64,000 bases of DNA from Xanthobacter tagetidis (lineage in GTDB: Bacteria > Pseudomonadota > Alphaproteobacteria > Rhizobiales > Xanthobacteraceae), in NCBI RefSeq assembly GCF_003667445.1, contig NZ_RCTF01000003.1, forward strand, positions 62,001 to 126,000, written 5' to 3'. The translations under genes and the position numbers were made by a program. Shown here one piece after another: positions 45,544-54,701 of this stretch. The notes beneath the pieces are model-generated. The model ran no database searches. It was not told where the DNA came from and saw nothing but the letters and a program-made list of their open reading frames with translations. The number at the start of each line of letters is the position of its first letter. Position 1 is the stretch's first letter.

Positions 45544-46439
45544 TGTGCGCGCTCCCAGAAATAGACGGTGGCGGGCTCGGGCTCGAACACCCGCGCCGTG
45601 TCGATGCCGGGCAGGCCGATGAGGGCGCGGTATTCCGAGCCGAAGGCGACATACTGGTCGGTCTCGGCCATCACGGCGGGCTTGCAGGCGATGGGATCGC
45701 GCAGCACTCCGAAGCCGCTTTCGGTGCCGACCACGAAGGTGAAGAAGCCGTCGAGGTCCTTGAGGCCCGCCTCCAGGGCGTCGCCCAGCGAGGCGCCCTG
45801 CTTCATGCGCCAGGTGAGATAGCCGGCGGCCACCTCGCTGTCGTTCTCGGTCTCGAAGGTCATGCCCTGGTAGGCGAGCGAGCGCCTGAGCCCGTTGTGG
45901 TTGGAGAGCGAGCCGTTGTGCACCAGGCACTGGTCGGTGCCGGTGGAGAAGGGGTGCGCGCCGGCGGTGGTCACCGCGCTCTCGGTGGCCATGCGGGTGT
46001 GGCCGATGCCGTGGGTGCCGCGCATGGAGGGAAGCGCGAACGCCTCGGCCACCGCGGAGGGCAGGCCCACCTCCTTGAAGATCTCCATGCGGGTGCCGGA
46101 GCCCACCACGGCCACTTCCGGATGGCGCGCGGCGAGGAAGGCGCGCACCTGCGCCTCGCGCGCGGCGGGCACCTCGATCACCGCATGGGTGCCGCGGATG
46201 GAGAGCGCCGGCACGCCGTCCGCCGGCACGCTCAGGCCCTGCGCCAGCGCGGGAAAGTCATAGCCCTTCGCCGCGCGCAAGGAGAGCTTCACCTGACCCG
46301 GCGCGCCCGCGCCATAGACCGCGAAGCCCGCGCTGTCCGGCCCGCGGCCGGTCATGGTGCAGAGCATGGAAGCGAGCATGGCCCCCAGCTCGCCTTCCAG
46401 CTTCTGGTCCTTCAGGAATAGTCCGACGATGCCGCACAT
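45540..46439 (-). CDS. mgsA: N-methylglutamate synthase subunit A (class II glutamine amidotransferase)
   Basis: A 299-residue Ntn-type glutaminase domain protein (GlxB group). The nucleophile is Cys2 in MCGIVGLFLKD, exposed after Met removal. Supporting motifs are TGRGPDSAGFAVY, RGTHGIGHTRMATES and LVHNGSLSNHNGLRR. It would hydrolyse the gamma-amide of gamma-glutamylmethylamide to release methylamine to MgsC. It is the first gene of the mgsABC-gmaS unit. The ATG at 46439 is fixed by the Cys2 requirement. Confidence 0.92.
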   Translation of the reverse strand: MCGIVGLFLKDQKLEGELGAMLASMLCTMTGRGPDSAGFAVYGAGAPGQVKLSLRAAKGYDFPALAQGLSVPADGVPALSIRGTHAVIEVPAAREAQVRAFLAARHPEVAVVGSGTRMEIFKEVGLPSAVAEAFALPSMRGTHGIGHTRMATESAVTTAGAHPFSTGTDQCLVHNGSLSNHNGLRRSLAYQGMTFETENDSEVAAGYLTWRMKQGASLGDALEAGLKDLDGFFTFVVGTESGFGVLRDPIACKPAVMAETDQYVAFGSEYRALIGLPGIDTARVFEPEPATVYFWERAQ

Positions 46440-46559
46440 GGCGCTCAACTGGCTCCGATCCGTGGCCGCGGCGCCTGCCGCACGCCTTCGCCGCCTGACG
46501 CGGCCTCGGTTTCCACTGGTACGCCGGTTGGACGAATGCGTCAATGTGAAAGAATAAAA

Positions 46560-46576
46560 GTTTCGCTGTAAGAAAC
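46560..46576. promoter_or_regulatory. Operator-like inverted repeat before mgsA
   Basis: GTTTC-GCTGTAA-GAAAC in an AT-rich patch between mgsA and the XRE-cupin gene, about 120 bases before the mgsA start. It is a possible site for that regulator. Confidence 0.35.
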
Positions 46577-46600
46577 AGGGCTGCGGGCCGATGCCGCCCC

Positions 46601-47260
46601 TCAGCGTCCGTCGCGCCCGTAGACGATGATGGAGAGGTAGGTCATCGGCGTCACCAGCAGGTCCTCGGGCCCGTGCGCGGCGCCCGAATCGAACATCAGC
46701 GCATCGCCCGGCCGCAGATGGTAGGAGCGGTCGGCGTGGCGGTAGAGCACCTCGCCGGTGAGCATGTAGATGAACTCCACCCCCGCATGGCGGAACTGGG
46801 TGAAGGGCGCGGCGCCCGCCTCCAGCGAGATGAGATAGGGCTCCACCACGATGTCGCCGCCGAGGCCGTGGCCGAGCAGCTCGTACTGGTGGCCGACCTT
46901 CGAGCCCCGCCGCTCGATGATGACGCCCTGGCGCGCGCGCACGAACGAGCAGTCGCGCCGCTCCTCGAAGGCGGAGAACAGGGTGGTGATGGGTACGTTC
47001 AGCGCCTTGGCGATGGACTGCAGCGTGCCGAGGGAAGGGGAGATCTGCCCGTTCTCGATCTTCGACAGCATGCCCACCGAGATGCCGGCGGCGCCCGCAA
47101 GATCGGAGACCGTGAGATCGAGCTGGCGGCGGATGGTGCGCACCTGGACGCCCAGTGCCTGCTCCAGCGTGGCGGACGTGGCGGCCGGCGCACCGGAGCC
47201 GGTGGTGTAGTCGATGACATCGGGGGCTTCGCTTGCCCCGCGCGCCTTGCGTTCCGCCAC
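46601..47260 (-). CDS. XRE-cupin transcriptional regulator of the NMG cluster
   Basis: A 219-residue cytosolic regulator. HTH (about 30-90): VRTIRRQLDLTVSDLAGAAG, ISVGMLSKIENGQISPSLGT. C-terminal cupin (about 135-215): FRHAGVEFIYMLTGEVLYRH and LRPGDALMFDSGAAHGP, probably the effector pocket. Start GTG 47260 has GAGGGGG six bases upstream. Upstream of mgsA on the same strand, so it is a likely regulator of methylamine use. The same architecture occurs before the hyu cluster. Confidence 0.85.
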   Translation of the reverse strand: MAERKARGASEAPDVIDYTTGSGAPAATSATLEQALGVQVRTIRRQLDLTVSDLAGAAGISVGMLSKIENGQISPSLGTLQSIAKALNVPITTLFSAFEERRDCSFVRARQGVIIERRGSKVGHQYELLGHGLGGDIVVEPYLISLEAGAAPFTQFRHAGVEFIYMLTGEVLYRHADRSYHLRPGDALMFDSGAAHGPEDLLVTPMTYLSIIVYGRDGR

Positions 47261-47781
47261 CGTCCGGCCCCCTCGCATCGCCGTCTGTGCCGGCTCGGTC
47301 CCGGCGCCCTGCCGGCTACATTGCCAGCTTGCGCCAGCGAAGGCATCCCTTTTCCGGGCGGGCGGCATCGGGCGCGGGGGGGGGCACGCCAGGCGTGCGG
47401 GCGCGCCGCATCCACCGGCCGCGTACTGCTGGACCACATCGCTGCGGCGATCGCCTGCGCTCTGCGGGCGCGGCGCATCACGCGCATCGGGCGTCGTGCT
47501 GCCCGTGTCGAGGCGGCCACATCCGGCTTGCGGGCGTGGCGCATCCGTTCGCGTGGCACGACGCGGCGACGTCTGGCTCAGGGGGCGGCGACCCGAGGGC
47601 CGGCAGCCCGCTTGCCCTGGCGCTCCCGCGTGCCGCAGCGCCGTCCCGCCGCCGGTGGCGGGCGAGCTTTTCCACAGGCCCCCCGCGCCAGTGCATCGCT
47701 CGGCCGTCCCCTATGGACAGGGCCGGACAAGCCAATTATACACTCGCCGCTCCGAACGGCCCGTCAGGACCGCACCCGGAC
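47261..47781. other. Gene-free GC-rich region before tRNA-Phe
   Basis: About 520 bases with no supported gene. Three loose copies of GCGGGCGyGsCGCATC (around 47399, 47466 and 47532) are spaced about 67 bases apart, which may be a decayed tandem repeat. No transposase fragment was recognised. Confidence 0.4.
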
Positions 47782-47857
47782 GCCCAGGTAGCTCAGTTGG
47801 TAGAGCATGCGACTGAAAATCGCAGTGTCGGTGGTTCGATTCCGCCCCTGGGCACCA
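47782..47857 (+). tRNA. tRNA-Phe (GAA), CCA encoded
   Basis: A 76-base cloverleaf: acceptor GCCCAGG pairs with CCTGGGC, D-loop AGCTCAGTTGGTAGAGC, anticodon loop CTGAAAA (anticodon GAA), T-arm GGTGGTTCGATTCCGCC, and encoded CCA. It is followed by a truncated integrase gene, so its 3' end is a probable attachment site. Confidence 0.96.
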
Positions 47858-48033
47858 TTTCACTATCCTGAAGCGTCCGAGAATATCCAATATCGCTTTG
47901 AAATCAAAGTGATAGGCGCTCTTGACGACCAGTCTTATCCCATCTCGTCGGCTGGAATTCTGTAGGCAAGTAGGCAAGTTTGTAGGCGTCTTGATGTCTG
48001 CAAAGGGAGCGTGCCTACCTAGCGCTGACGGGC

Positions 48034-48420
48034 ATGGCGCTCCGGAATGCGAAGCCACAGGGCAAGCCATATAGGCTGTTTGACGGGGGTGGCGTCCATC
48101 TTCTCGTCAATCCGAACGGCAGCAGGATCTGGCGTCTCGCCTACCGGTTCCTCGGCAAACCCAGGCAAATCTCGTTCGGGCCCTATCCCACCGTTTCGCT
48201 CGCCGATGCGCGCCAGAAGCGGGATGAGGCCAGGAAACTGCTGCTGGACGGTCAGGACCCTTCCACTGCCTGCAAGCTCGAGAAGGTCAACGCCACCATC
48301 TCCACAGGCAACACGGTCGCTTTGCTCGCGGCCGTATAGATTGCGCGCCTGGAAGCGCGAGAGTCCGCCAGCGCCACCATCAAGAAGAACACGTGGCTGC
48401 TGGAGATGGACTCAGCGCTG
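48034..48420 (+). pseudogene. Truncated tyrosine integrase (N-terminal DUF4102 part)
   Basis: The frame from ATG 48034 reads as the N-terminal arm-binding region of P4-type integrases: NAKPQGKPYRLFDGGGVHLL, SRIWRLAYRFLGKPRQISFG, PTVSLADARQKRDEARKLL. It is broken by a TAG at 48337-48339, after which the same frame continues (ARLERESASATIKKNTWLLE) to 48420, where it meets the end of the livF gene. The catalytic domain is absent. It lies 176 bases after tRNA-Phe, the usual spot for an island integrase. Confidence 0.88.
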
Positions 48421-49122
48421 TCAGTAGCCCAGATACAGATCCTTGATCCTCGGATTCTGCAGAACATCCGAGGCGGGCCCCTCGAGGGCCACCCGGCCCG
48501 TCTCCAGCACGTAGGCGCGGTCGGCGATGGCAAGCGCCGCCCGCGCGTTCTGCTCCACGAGAAGAATCGTCGTCCCCCGCTCCTTCAGCGTGCGGATGAT
48601 CCGCAGGATCTGGGCCACCAATTGCGGCGCGAGCCCCATGGACGGCTCGTCCAGCATCAGGACCCGTGGCGCGGCCATCAGGGCGCGGCCGAGCGCCAGC
48701 ATCTGCTGCTGCCCGCCGGAAAGGGCGCCCGCCTGGGATCGGCGCCGCTCGCGCAGGACCGGGAACATGTCGAACTGCTGCTCGATATCCGCGTCGGCCT
48801 CCGCCACCGAGCGGTGGTGCGCCCCGAGGCGGAGATTGTCCTCCACCGACAGCGCACCGAAGAGCTGCCGTCCCTCGGGGACGTGGGCGAGGCCGGCGCG
48901 GACCCGCGCGGCGGGATCGAGCCGCGTGAGCTCCTGGCCGCCAAGCCTGACGCTGCCCCCATAGCTCGGCTGCACGCCTGAGATGGTCTTGAGCAGGGTC
49001 GACTTGCCGGCGCCGTTGCGCCCGATGACCGCGACAAGCTCCCCCGCCCCGACGGTGAGGGAGACATCACGGACGGCGATGATGCGTCCATAGCCTCCCG
49101 TGAGATTTTCGATCCTGAGCAT
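48421..49122 (-). CDS. livF: Branched-chain-type ABC transporter ATP-binding protein LivF
   Basis: A 233-residue ATPase of the HAAT family. Walker A VIGRNGAGKSTLLKTI, ABC signature LSGGQQQMLALGRAL, Walker B VLMLDEPSMGLAP. The ATG at 49122 overlaps the livG stop (TGATG), with AGGTGG just upstream; a TTG at 49125 is adjacent. It is the last gene of the hyu-liv unit, directly against the integrase remnant. The substrate is set by the SBP and is unknown. Confidence 0.93.
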   Translation of the reverse strand: MLRIENLTGGYGRIIAVRDVSLTVGAGELVAVIGRNGAGKSTLLKTISGVQPSYGGSVRLGGQELTRLDPAARVRAGLAHVPEGRQLFGALSVEDNLRLGAHHRSVAEADADIEQQFDMFPVLRERRRSQAGALSGGQQQMLALGRALMAAPRVLMLDEPSMGLAPQLVAQILRIIRTLKERGTTILLVEQNARAALAIADRAYVLETGRVALEGPASDVLQNPRIKDLYLGY

Positions 49123-49889
49123 CAATCCACCTCGACGCCGAGATAGGCTTCGATCACCGCCGGATTGCTGGACACTTCGGCAGGCGTTCCCCGTGCCAGC
49201 TCCCGGCCGAAATTCAGCACGAGGAGCTCATCCGAGATGGCCATGACGAGGCGCATGTCGTGCTCCACCAGCACGACGGCGATGCCCATTCCGGCGAGCC
49301 GGCGGATCACGTTCGCGAGGTCCTCGGTTTCGGACGGATTCAGTCCCGCCGCGGGCTCGTCCAGGAGCAGGATCCTCGGCTCGCAGGCGAGGGCCCGGGC
49401 GATCTCCAGGCGCTTCTGCTGGCCGTATGCCAGCTCTCCGGCGACCGCACCGCCGAGCCCAGCGAGGTCGAACAGGTCCAGCAGCTCGGTCGCGCGCCGG
49501 CGCATGGCCCGGCTCTCCGCCGCAACCGACGGCAGTCCCAGCAATGCAGACGGGAACCCGGTCCTCTGCCGCAGATGGCCGCCGACCATGACGTTCTCCA
49601 GGGCGGTCATGGTTCCGAAGATCTGCAGGTTCTGGAATGTCCGCTGCAGCCCGAGCGCGGCGCGCGCGCTCGGCGGGGCGGTGGTCATGTCACGTCCGGC
49701 GATCACGACCTTGCCCTGCTGTGCCGGGTAGGCGCCCGAGATCACGTTGAACAGGGTCGTCTTGCCGGCTCCGTTGGGCCCGATGATCGAGAATATGCGC
49801 CCGGCCTCGGTGGAGAACGATACGCCGTCCAGCGCCCGCACGCCTCCGAACGAAACACCGACCGCGTGGATGTCCAGCAAAGGCGCCAT
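49122..49889 (-). CDS. livG: Branched-chain-type ABC transporter ATP-binding protein LivG
   Basis: A 255-residue ATPase paired with LivF. Walker A IIGPNGAGKTTLFNVI, signature LAYGQQKRLEIARAL, Walker B ILLLDEPAAGLNPSE; the C-terminal tail (ARGTPAEVSSNPAVIEAYLG) is typical of LivG. It overlaps livF by one base. Confidence 0.93.
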   Translation of the reverse strand: MAPLLDIHAVGVSFGGVRALDGVSFSTEAGRIFSIIGPNGAGKTTLFNVISGAYPAQQGKVVIAGRDMTTAPPSARAALGLQRTFQNLQIFGTMTALENVMVGGHLRQRTGFPSALLGLPSVAAESRAMRRRATELLDLFDLAGLGGAVAGELAYGQQKRLEIARALACEPRILLLDEPAAGLNPSETEDLANVIRRLAGMGIAVVLVEHDMRLVMAISDELLVLNFGRELARGTPAEVSSNPAVIEAYLGVEVD

Positions 49890-49893
49890 GAGT

Positions 49894-50895
49894 TCACCCT
49901 TCCGAGGTTCGGCCGGTGACGGATCGAGCGCTCCGCCCGAAGGGGCGATACCGATCGTGAAGCGCGCGGCCCGACGCGAGGAGGGTCGGCACGATGCCCG
50001 CGGGCATGAAGATCATGATGAGGATCAGGATCAGCCCGGTAAGGAAGTGGCGATAATGATCGAAGCCCGCCAGAAGCTGCGGCAGCAGGGTGAGCAGCGT
50101 CGCGCCGACGATCGATCCGGCCACGGACCCGAGCCCGCCGATGACGATCATCGCGACGAACTCGACGGAGCGCATGAACCCCGCCTCCGCCGGCGACACG
50201 AAGCGGTCCGCGTGGGCGAAGATGGACCCGGCCACGCTCGCGAACACCGCCGAGATCACGAATACGCCCGTCTTGTAGCGGGCAATGTCGATCCCGAGTC
50301 CTTCCGCCGCGACCTCCGAATCGCCGATGGCCCGCAGCGCCCGCCCGACCCTGGAGTTGACGAACACGATCGCGGTGCGCACCGCGAGCACCAGGGCCAC
50401 CGCCGCGAGCCCGTAGCCGGCCCACACGCCCGTCGTCCGGTAACCGAACAGGTTGAAGCGCGGCACCGACATGCCGTCCGGACCGCCCGTGAGCGCGACC
50501 TCGCGATTGAGCACGATCGAGATGATGACGCCGAACGCCAATGTCGCCATGGCCAGATAGTGGCCCTTGAGGCGCAGGACGGTCCGCGCCATCACATAGG
50601 CGATCCCCGCCGATATGAGGCATCCGGCGAGCATCGCGACGACCGGCGTGATGCCGACCTTGGCGCACAGGATCGCCGAGGCATAGGCGCCCACACCGAA
50701 GAAGGCTGCGTGACCGAGGCTGAGCTGACCGGCGTAGCCGGACAGGAGGTTCAGGCCGATGCAGACGACCGCGGCGAGGCAGGCCTTGGTCGCGAGGTCG
50801 AGGTAGTAGGGGTTCGGCGCGACGATGGGCAACAGCGCGAGGGCGGTCGCAAGCACAGCGCAGGCGATGAGTTGGCGCGGTGTATCGCTGGTCAT
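49894..50895 (-). CDS. livM: Branched-chain-type ABC transporter permease LivM
   Basis: A 333-residue permease with about nine helices. NLLSGYAGQLSLGHAAFFGV and GGLGSVAGSIVGATLL are LivM landmarks, and PNPYYLDLATKAC opens the membrane region. The ATG at 50895 was preferred to the GTG at 50904, which touches the livH stop. Part of the importer with LivH. Confidence 0.92.
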   Translation of the reverse strand: MTSDTPRQLIACAVLATALALLPIVAPNPYYLDLATKACLAAVVCIGLNLLSGYAGQLSLGHAAFFGVGAYASAILCAKVGITPVVAMLAGCLISAGIAYVMARTVLRLKGHYLAMATLAFGVIISIVLNREVALTGGPDGMSVPRFNLFGYRTTGVWAGYGLAAVALVLAVRTAIVFVNSRVGRALRAIGDSEVAAEGLGIDIARYKTGVFVISAVFASVAGSIFAHADRFVSPAEAGFMRSVEFVAMIVIGGLGSVAGSIVGATLLTLLPQLLAGFDHYRHFLTGLILILIMIFMPAGIVPTLLASGRALHDRYRPFGRSARSVTGRTSEG

Positions 50896-50904
50896 GGCAT
50901 CCAC

Positions 50905-51777
50905 CTAGACGCGCTCGACAGCGCGGCGGCCAAACAGTCCCTGGGGACGGAAGATCAGCATGGCGATGATGATCACGAAGGCGACAGCTTCCTGGTAGGT
51001 TGGCGAGATGTAGCCGCCGGCGAAGGCTTCGGAGAGCCCGAGGATCAGCCCGCCGATGATGGCGCCGAACGGACTGGTCAGGCCTCCCACGATGGCCGCG
51101 CAGAAGCCCTTGAGGGCGAGCGGCACGCCAAGCTCGAAATGGGTCAGCGTGATGGGCGTCATCACCACGCCGCCGAGCGCTCCGATGGCGGCCGAGAGCA
51201 TGAAGCAGACGATGAGGATGCGCGGCACGTTGATACCGATCACCGTTGCGGCGAAGCGGTTGGAGAAGGTCGCCTCGACGGCCTTGCCCAGGCGCGTCCT
51301 GGCGAAGAAGAAATGGATGCCGATGGTGACGAGGACGAGCGCCGCCACCACCCACAGGCTTTGGGACTGCATCTTGGCGCCGAGGAGATCGACGGGAAGC
51401 TCGCCGCTGAACGCCGGATAGGAGTGGAAGTTTCGTCCCATGACGATCTCCGCCGCCCCTCGAAGCATCATGCCCGCGCCGATGGTGATGATGATGATGG
51501 TGAGCACGGATGCGTTCTTCGCCTGCGCGATCGCCAACCGCTGAAGGAGCGCACCGATCAGCGCGGCGGCGACAACGGCACCTGCCGCCGCGAGGACCAG
51601 CGGCAGGCCGAGGGTCAAAAAGAACACCGTGGCCATGCCGCCGATCATCACGAACTCGCCCTGGGCGAAATTGATCGCGTGGCTGGAACGGAAGATCAGG
51701 GCGAAGCCCACACCCACCAGTCCATAGATCGATCCCCTCGTGATGCCGGATAAAAGGAACTGAAGAAAATCGACCAT
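50905..51777 (-). CDS. livH: Branched-chain-type ABC transporter permease LivH
   Basis: A 290-residue permease with about eight helices. GITRGSIYGLVGVGFALIFR at the start, HAINFAQGEFVMIGGM and KGFCAAIVGGLTSPFGAIIG are family signatures. It begins 22 bases after the substrate-binding protein gene, and ends one base before the next possible start. Confidence 0.92.
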   Translation of the reverse strand: MVDFLQFLLSGITRGSIYGLVGVGFALIFRSSHAINFAQGEFVMIGGMATVFFLTLGLPLVLAAAGAVVAAALIGALLQRLAIAQAKNASVLTIIIITIGAGMMLRGAAEIVMGRNFHSYPAFSGELPVDLLGAKMQSQSLWVVAALVLVTIGIHFFFARTRLGKAVEATFSNRFAATVIGINVPRILIVCFMLSAAIGALGGVVMTPITLTHFELGVPLALKGFCAAIVGGLTSPFGAIIGGLILGLSEAFAGGYISPTYQEAVAFVIIIAMLIFRPQGLFGRRAVERV

Positions 51778-51799
51778 GGATGGCTCCCTCAGGTCCGGC

Positions 51800-52969
51800 C
51801 TACTTTACGAGATGCCACCCGTTGTTTTTGATCTCCGTCAGGCGGAAGGCGGTGTTGAAGTCCAGTCCCATGTGATCGGTCGGCGACATGTTGAAGATGC
51901 CGTCGATGCCGATGAAATTCTTGGTGCGTTCGATCTCGTCCCGCACCTTGGCCTTGTCCGTCCCGCCGGCCCGCTGCATCGCGGCAAGCGCGATGTGGAG
52001 CGCGTCGTAGGAGAAGCCGCCGAATGCCGCGGGCTTCTCCCCGAACTTCTCCTGATACTCCTTCGTGTATTCGAGCAGGGTCTTCTTCTGCGGGTCGCTG
52101 TCGTCGAGCTGTTCGGCGACCAGGAGCGGAGAGACCGTGATGCGCACGTTTTCCGCCGCGCCCCGGGCGCCCTCCACGAACTGCTGCGATCCGACGCCGT
52201 GGGTGAAGTAGAGCGGGATCTGCGGTGTGATCTGCCTGTGGTTGCGCACCGTTATGACACCGCCGAGGCCGAAGCCGCAGCCGACAATGGCATCGGGCTT
52301 GGCTCCCGCGATGCGCGTGAACTGGGGCGTCATGTCGGTGTCCGCCTGGGCGTAGACCTCGTCGGCGACGATGGCGATACCCATGGTCTTGGCGACCGTC
52401 ACCGCCTCCTTCTGGCAGGATTTGTCGAAGCCGCCGTCGCCGGAAATGACCGCGGCCTTGCTGAATCCGCGCGCCTTCATGTCAGTGTAGATCTTGCTCA
52501 CGGCCATGCGGTCGGACCCCGGGGTCTTGAAAACCCATTTGCGTACCGGCTCGACCACGACATTGCCGCCCGACAGGGAGATGAACGGGATCTGCGCCTC
52601 CTCGACGATCGGTATGACCGCCATGGATTCGCCCGTCGCGCTGCCGCCGATAATGATGTCGACCTCGTTGTCCTCGATCAGACGGCGCGTGTAGGTCACA
52701 GCCTGCCGGGCGTCGCCCGCGCTGTCGTAAATAAAGAGCTCGAGCTTGCGGCCCAGGACGCCGCCGGCCTTGTTGATCTTGTCCACGTAGAGCCGCAGCG
52801 TCTTCTCCTGCGGATCGCCGAGGAAGGACGCGCCGCCCGTGGTGGCGGTGAAGGCGCCGATGCGGATCGGGCGCTGCTGGGCGCTGGCGCCGGTCGCGGC
52901 AAGGAGCCCGCCGGCGGCAAGGGTTGCCGCAAGCACACTGGTGCCAATGTTCTTCAGAAAGCTGCGCAT
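51800..52969 (-). CDS. ABC transporter substrate-binding protein (LivJ/amide type)
   Basis: A 389-residue periplasmic protein. Signal peptide about 1-31 (LAATLAAGGLLAATGASA, cut before QQ). The mature part is a Peripla_BP_6 fold: PIRIGAFTATTGGASFLGDP, IDNEVDIIIGG-type strand (EDNEVDIIIGGSATGESMAV) and KAAVISGDGGFDKSC. It selects the cargo of the LivHMGF importer. Given the hyuAB genes just upstream, a cyclic amide or aromatic N-compound is possible, but this is inference. Start ATG 52969 follows GGGGA. Confidence 0.92.
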   Translation of the reverse strand: MRSFLKNIGTSVLAATLAAGGLLAATGASAQQRPIRIGAFTATTGGASFLGDPQEKTLRLYVDKINKAGGVLGRKLELFIYDSAGDARQAVTYTRRLIEDNEVDIIIGGSATGESMAVIPIVEEAQIPFISLSGGNVVVEPVRKWVFKTPGSDRMAVSKIYTDMKARGFSKAAVISGDGGFDKSCQKEAVTVAKTMGIAIVADEVYAQADTDMTPQFTRIAGAKPDAIVGCGFGLGGVITVRNHRQITPQIPLYFTHGVGSQQFVEGARGAAENVRITVSPLLVAEQLDDSDPQKKTLLEYTKEYQEKFGEKPAAFGGFSYDALHIALAAMQRAGGTDKAKVRDEIERTKNFIGIDGIFNMSPTDHMGLDFNTAFRLTEIKNNGWHLVK

Positions 52970-53033
52970 GTTATGGTCCCCGGTCTGGAGTTTTATTTTT
53001 TGATTTCGGTATGTGTAGCCGCCAGGCCACCGC

Positions 53034-54701
53034 TTAAACGGTGGATACGTCAGCGGATATCTTTCCGTTCCTGATGTCCGTGCGTGCGGCTGCCGGATCG
53101 CGCGCCGCCACGGGGCCATTGCCGCCACCGCCCGCGGTCTCGATCGTCACCCGGTCACCGGCATGGAGGGTGGTGACCAGCTTGGAGGGAATGATCTCGA
53201 CAGCGCCCGTCGTGCGGTGGATGGTGGAGACTGCCATCGCGCCAGGCTCACCTCCATAGGCTCCCATCGCCGCGCAGAAATGGCGCTCGCCGCGGTGGGT
53301 GAAGCGGACCTCGCCTTCAAGGATCTCGTATTCCTTCACGAGGCCCAACCCGCCGCGCTGGCGGCCGGCGCCGCCGGAATCCTTCCGCAAGCTCATCTGG
53401 TGGATGCGGATGGGTGCCTCCATCTCCATTGCTTCGGCCGACAGGTTCATGCAGTTCGTGACGTCGGTCTCGATCACGTCCACGCCGTCGGAGCGCGGGC
53501 CTGCGCCGCTGCCGCCGGCGATCAGCTCGCCGGTGACGAACAGCCGGCCGTCGGCCCTCTTCCCGCCGAACATGACGGCCAGCATCTCGCCGCAGGAATC
53601 CGCCGGGATGCGGTCCGGCAGGACCGGCCGCAACGCTCCCAGAATGGTCCCCGCGATCCTCTTGATCGTCGCTGTGCGCGCATTGACCGGGGCCGGCTCC
53701 ACCGGATTGACGATGGACCCTTCGGGCAGGTGCAAGGAGATCGGCCGGAAGCACCCGGCATTGGTGGGGATGTCCGGATCGGTGACCGCGCGAATGGCGA
53801 AGCAGGCCGCCGCGAGCGAGCCCGATGGCACGCAATTGAAGGGGCCGCGCACCTGCTCGGAGGAGCCGGTGAAATCGCAGTGGAAGTCGCCGTCCTTGAT
53901 GGTGACGGCAACCTCGATGCGAATCTGCTTGTCGAGCTCGATGCCGTCGTTGTCGTTGTAGTCCACGTACCGATAGGTGCCGTCCGGAATCAGCCGGAGG
54001 GCCTCGCGGGTGCGCTCCTCGGAACGCTGGAGCAGGATGGCGAACAGCTTCGGCACCAGGTTCTGGCCGAGACGCTCGACCAGCTCGCCAATGCGCCGCG
54101 CGCCGACATTGCAGGCCGCGATCTGGGCATTGAGATCGCCCATGACGGTATCGGGAATGCGGACATTCTGCCGGATGAGCGCAACCAGGGTTTCGTTCAT
54201 CCTGCCGGTGCTGAGCAACTGGAGCGGCGGGATGCGCAGCCCTTCCTGATAGATCTCGATGGCGTTGGTGGGAACCGAACCCGGCGCCATGCCGCCGACG
54301 TCCTGGTGATGCGTCATTGCCGCCGCGATCGCCACTGGCCGGCCGTTGGCGAAGATGGGCTTCACGACGGCGATGTCCGGGAGATGCGTGCCGCCAAGAT
54401 ATGGTTCGTTCATGACATAAGCGTCTTCCGGCGACATGGTCGCGAGCGGGAAGACCTTGAGAATGCGCTCGACAACCGGAATCATCGTGCCGAGATGCAC
54501 TGGAATGGCGCAGGCTTGGGCCAGCGTCTCGCCGTCCACGGTGAACAGGCTCGCCGACGCGTCCAGTCCTTCCTTGACGATCGGTGAGAAGGAACTGCGC
54601 AAGAGCGTCTGCTGCATCTCTCCAGCGATGCCATCGAGCTTATGGCGCACGACATCCACGGTGATGGAGTCGAACCCGGATTCCGAAAGGGCAATCGACA
54701 T
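53034..54701 (-). CDS. hyuB: Hydantoinase/oxoprolinase subunit B
   Basis: A 555-residue subunit of the ATP-dependent HyuA/HyuB group (N-methylhydantoinase, 5-oxoprolinase, and the related acetone/acetophenone carboxylases). Landmarks: DVVRHKLDGIAGEMQQTLLR, EDAYVMNEPYLGGTHLPDIA, HHQDVGGMAPGS, DFTGSSEQVRGPFNCVPSG and AGGGGNGPVAARDP. Start ATG 54701 overlaps the hyuA stop (TGATG) with GGAGG upstream. It is 64 bases before the SBP gene. Confidence 0.92.
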   Translation of the reverse strand: MSIALSESGFDSITVDVVRHKLDGIAGEMQQTLLRSSFSPIVKEGLDASASLFTVDGETLAQACAIPVHLGTMIPVVERILKVFPLATMSPEDAYVMNEPYLGGTHLPDIAVVKPIFANGRPVAIAAAMTHHQDVGGMAPGSVPTNAIEIYQEGLRIPPLQLLSTGRMNETLVALIRQNVRIPDTVMGDLNAQIAACNVGARRIGELVERLGQNLVPKLFAILLQRSEERTREALRLIPDGTYRYVDYNDNDGIELDKQIRIEVAVTIKDGDFHCDFTGSSEQVRGPFNCVPSGSLAAACFAIRAVTDPDIPTNAGCFRPISLHLPEGSIVNPVEPAPVNARTATIKRIAGTILGALRPVLPDRIPADSCGEMLAVMFGGKRADGRLFVTGELIAGGSGAGPRSDGVDVIETDVTNCMNLSAEAMEMEAPIRIHQMSLRKDSGGAGRQRGGLGLVKEYEILEGEVRFTHRGERHFCAAMGAYGGEPGAMAVSTIHRTTGAVEIIPSKLVTTLHAGDRVTIETAGGGGNGPVAARDPAAARTDIRNGKISADVSTV

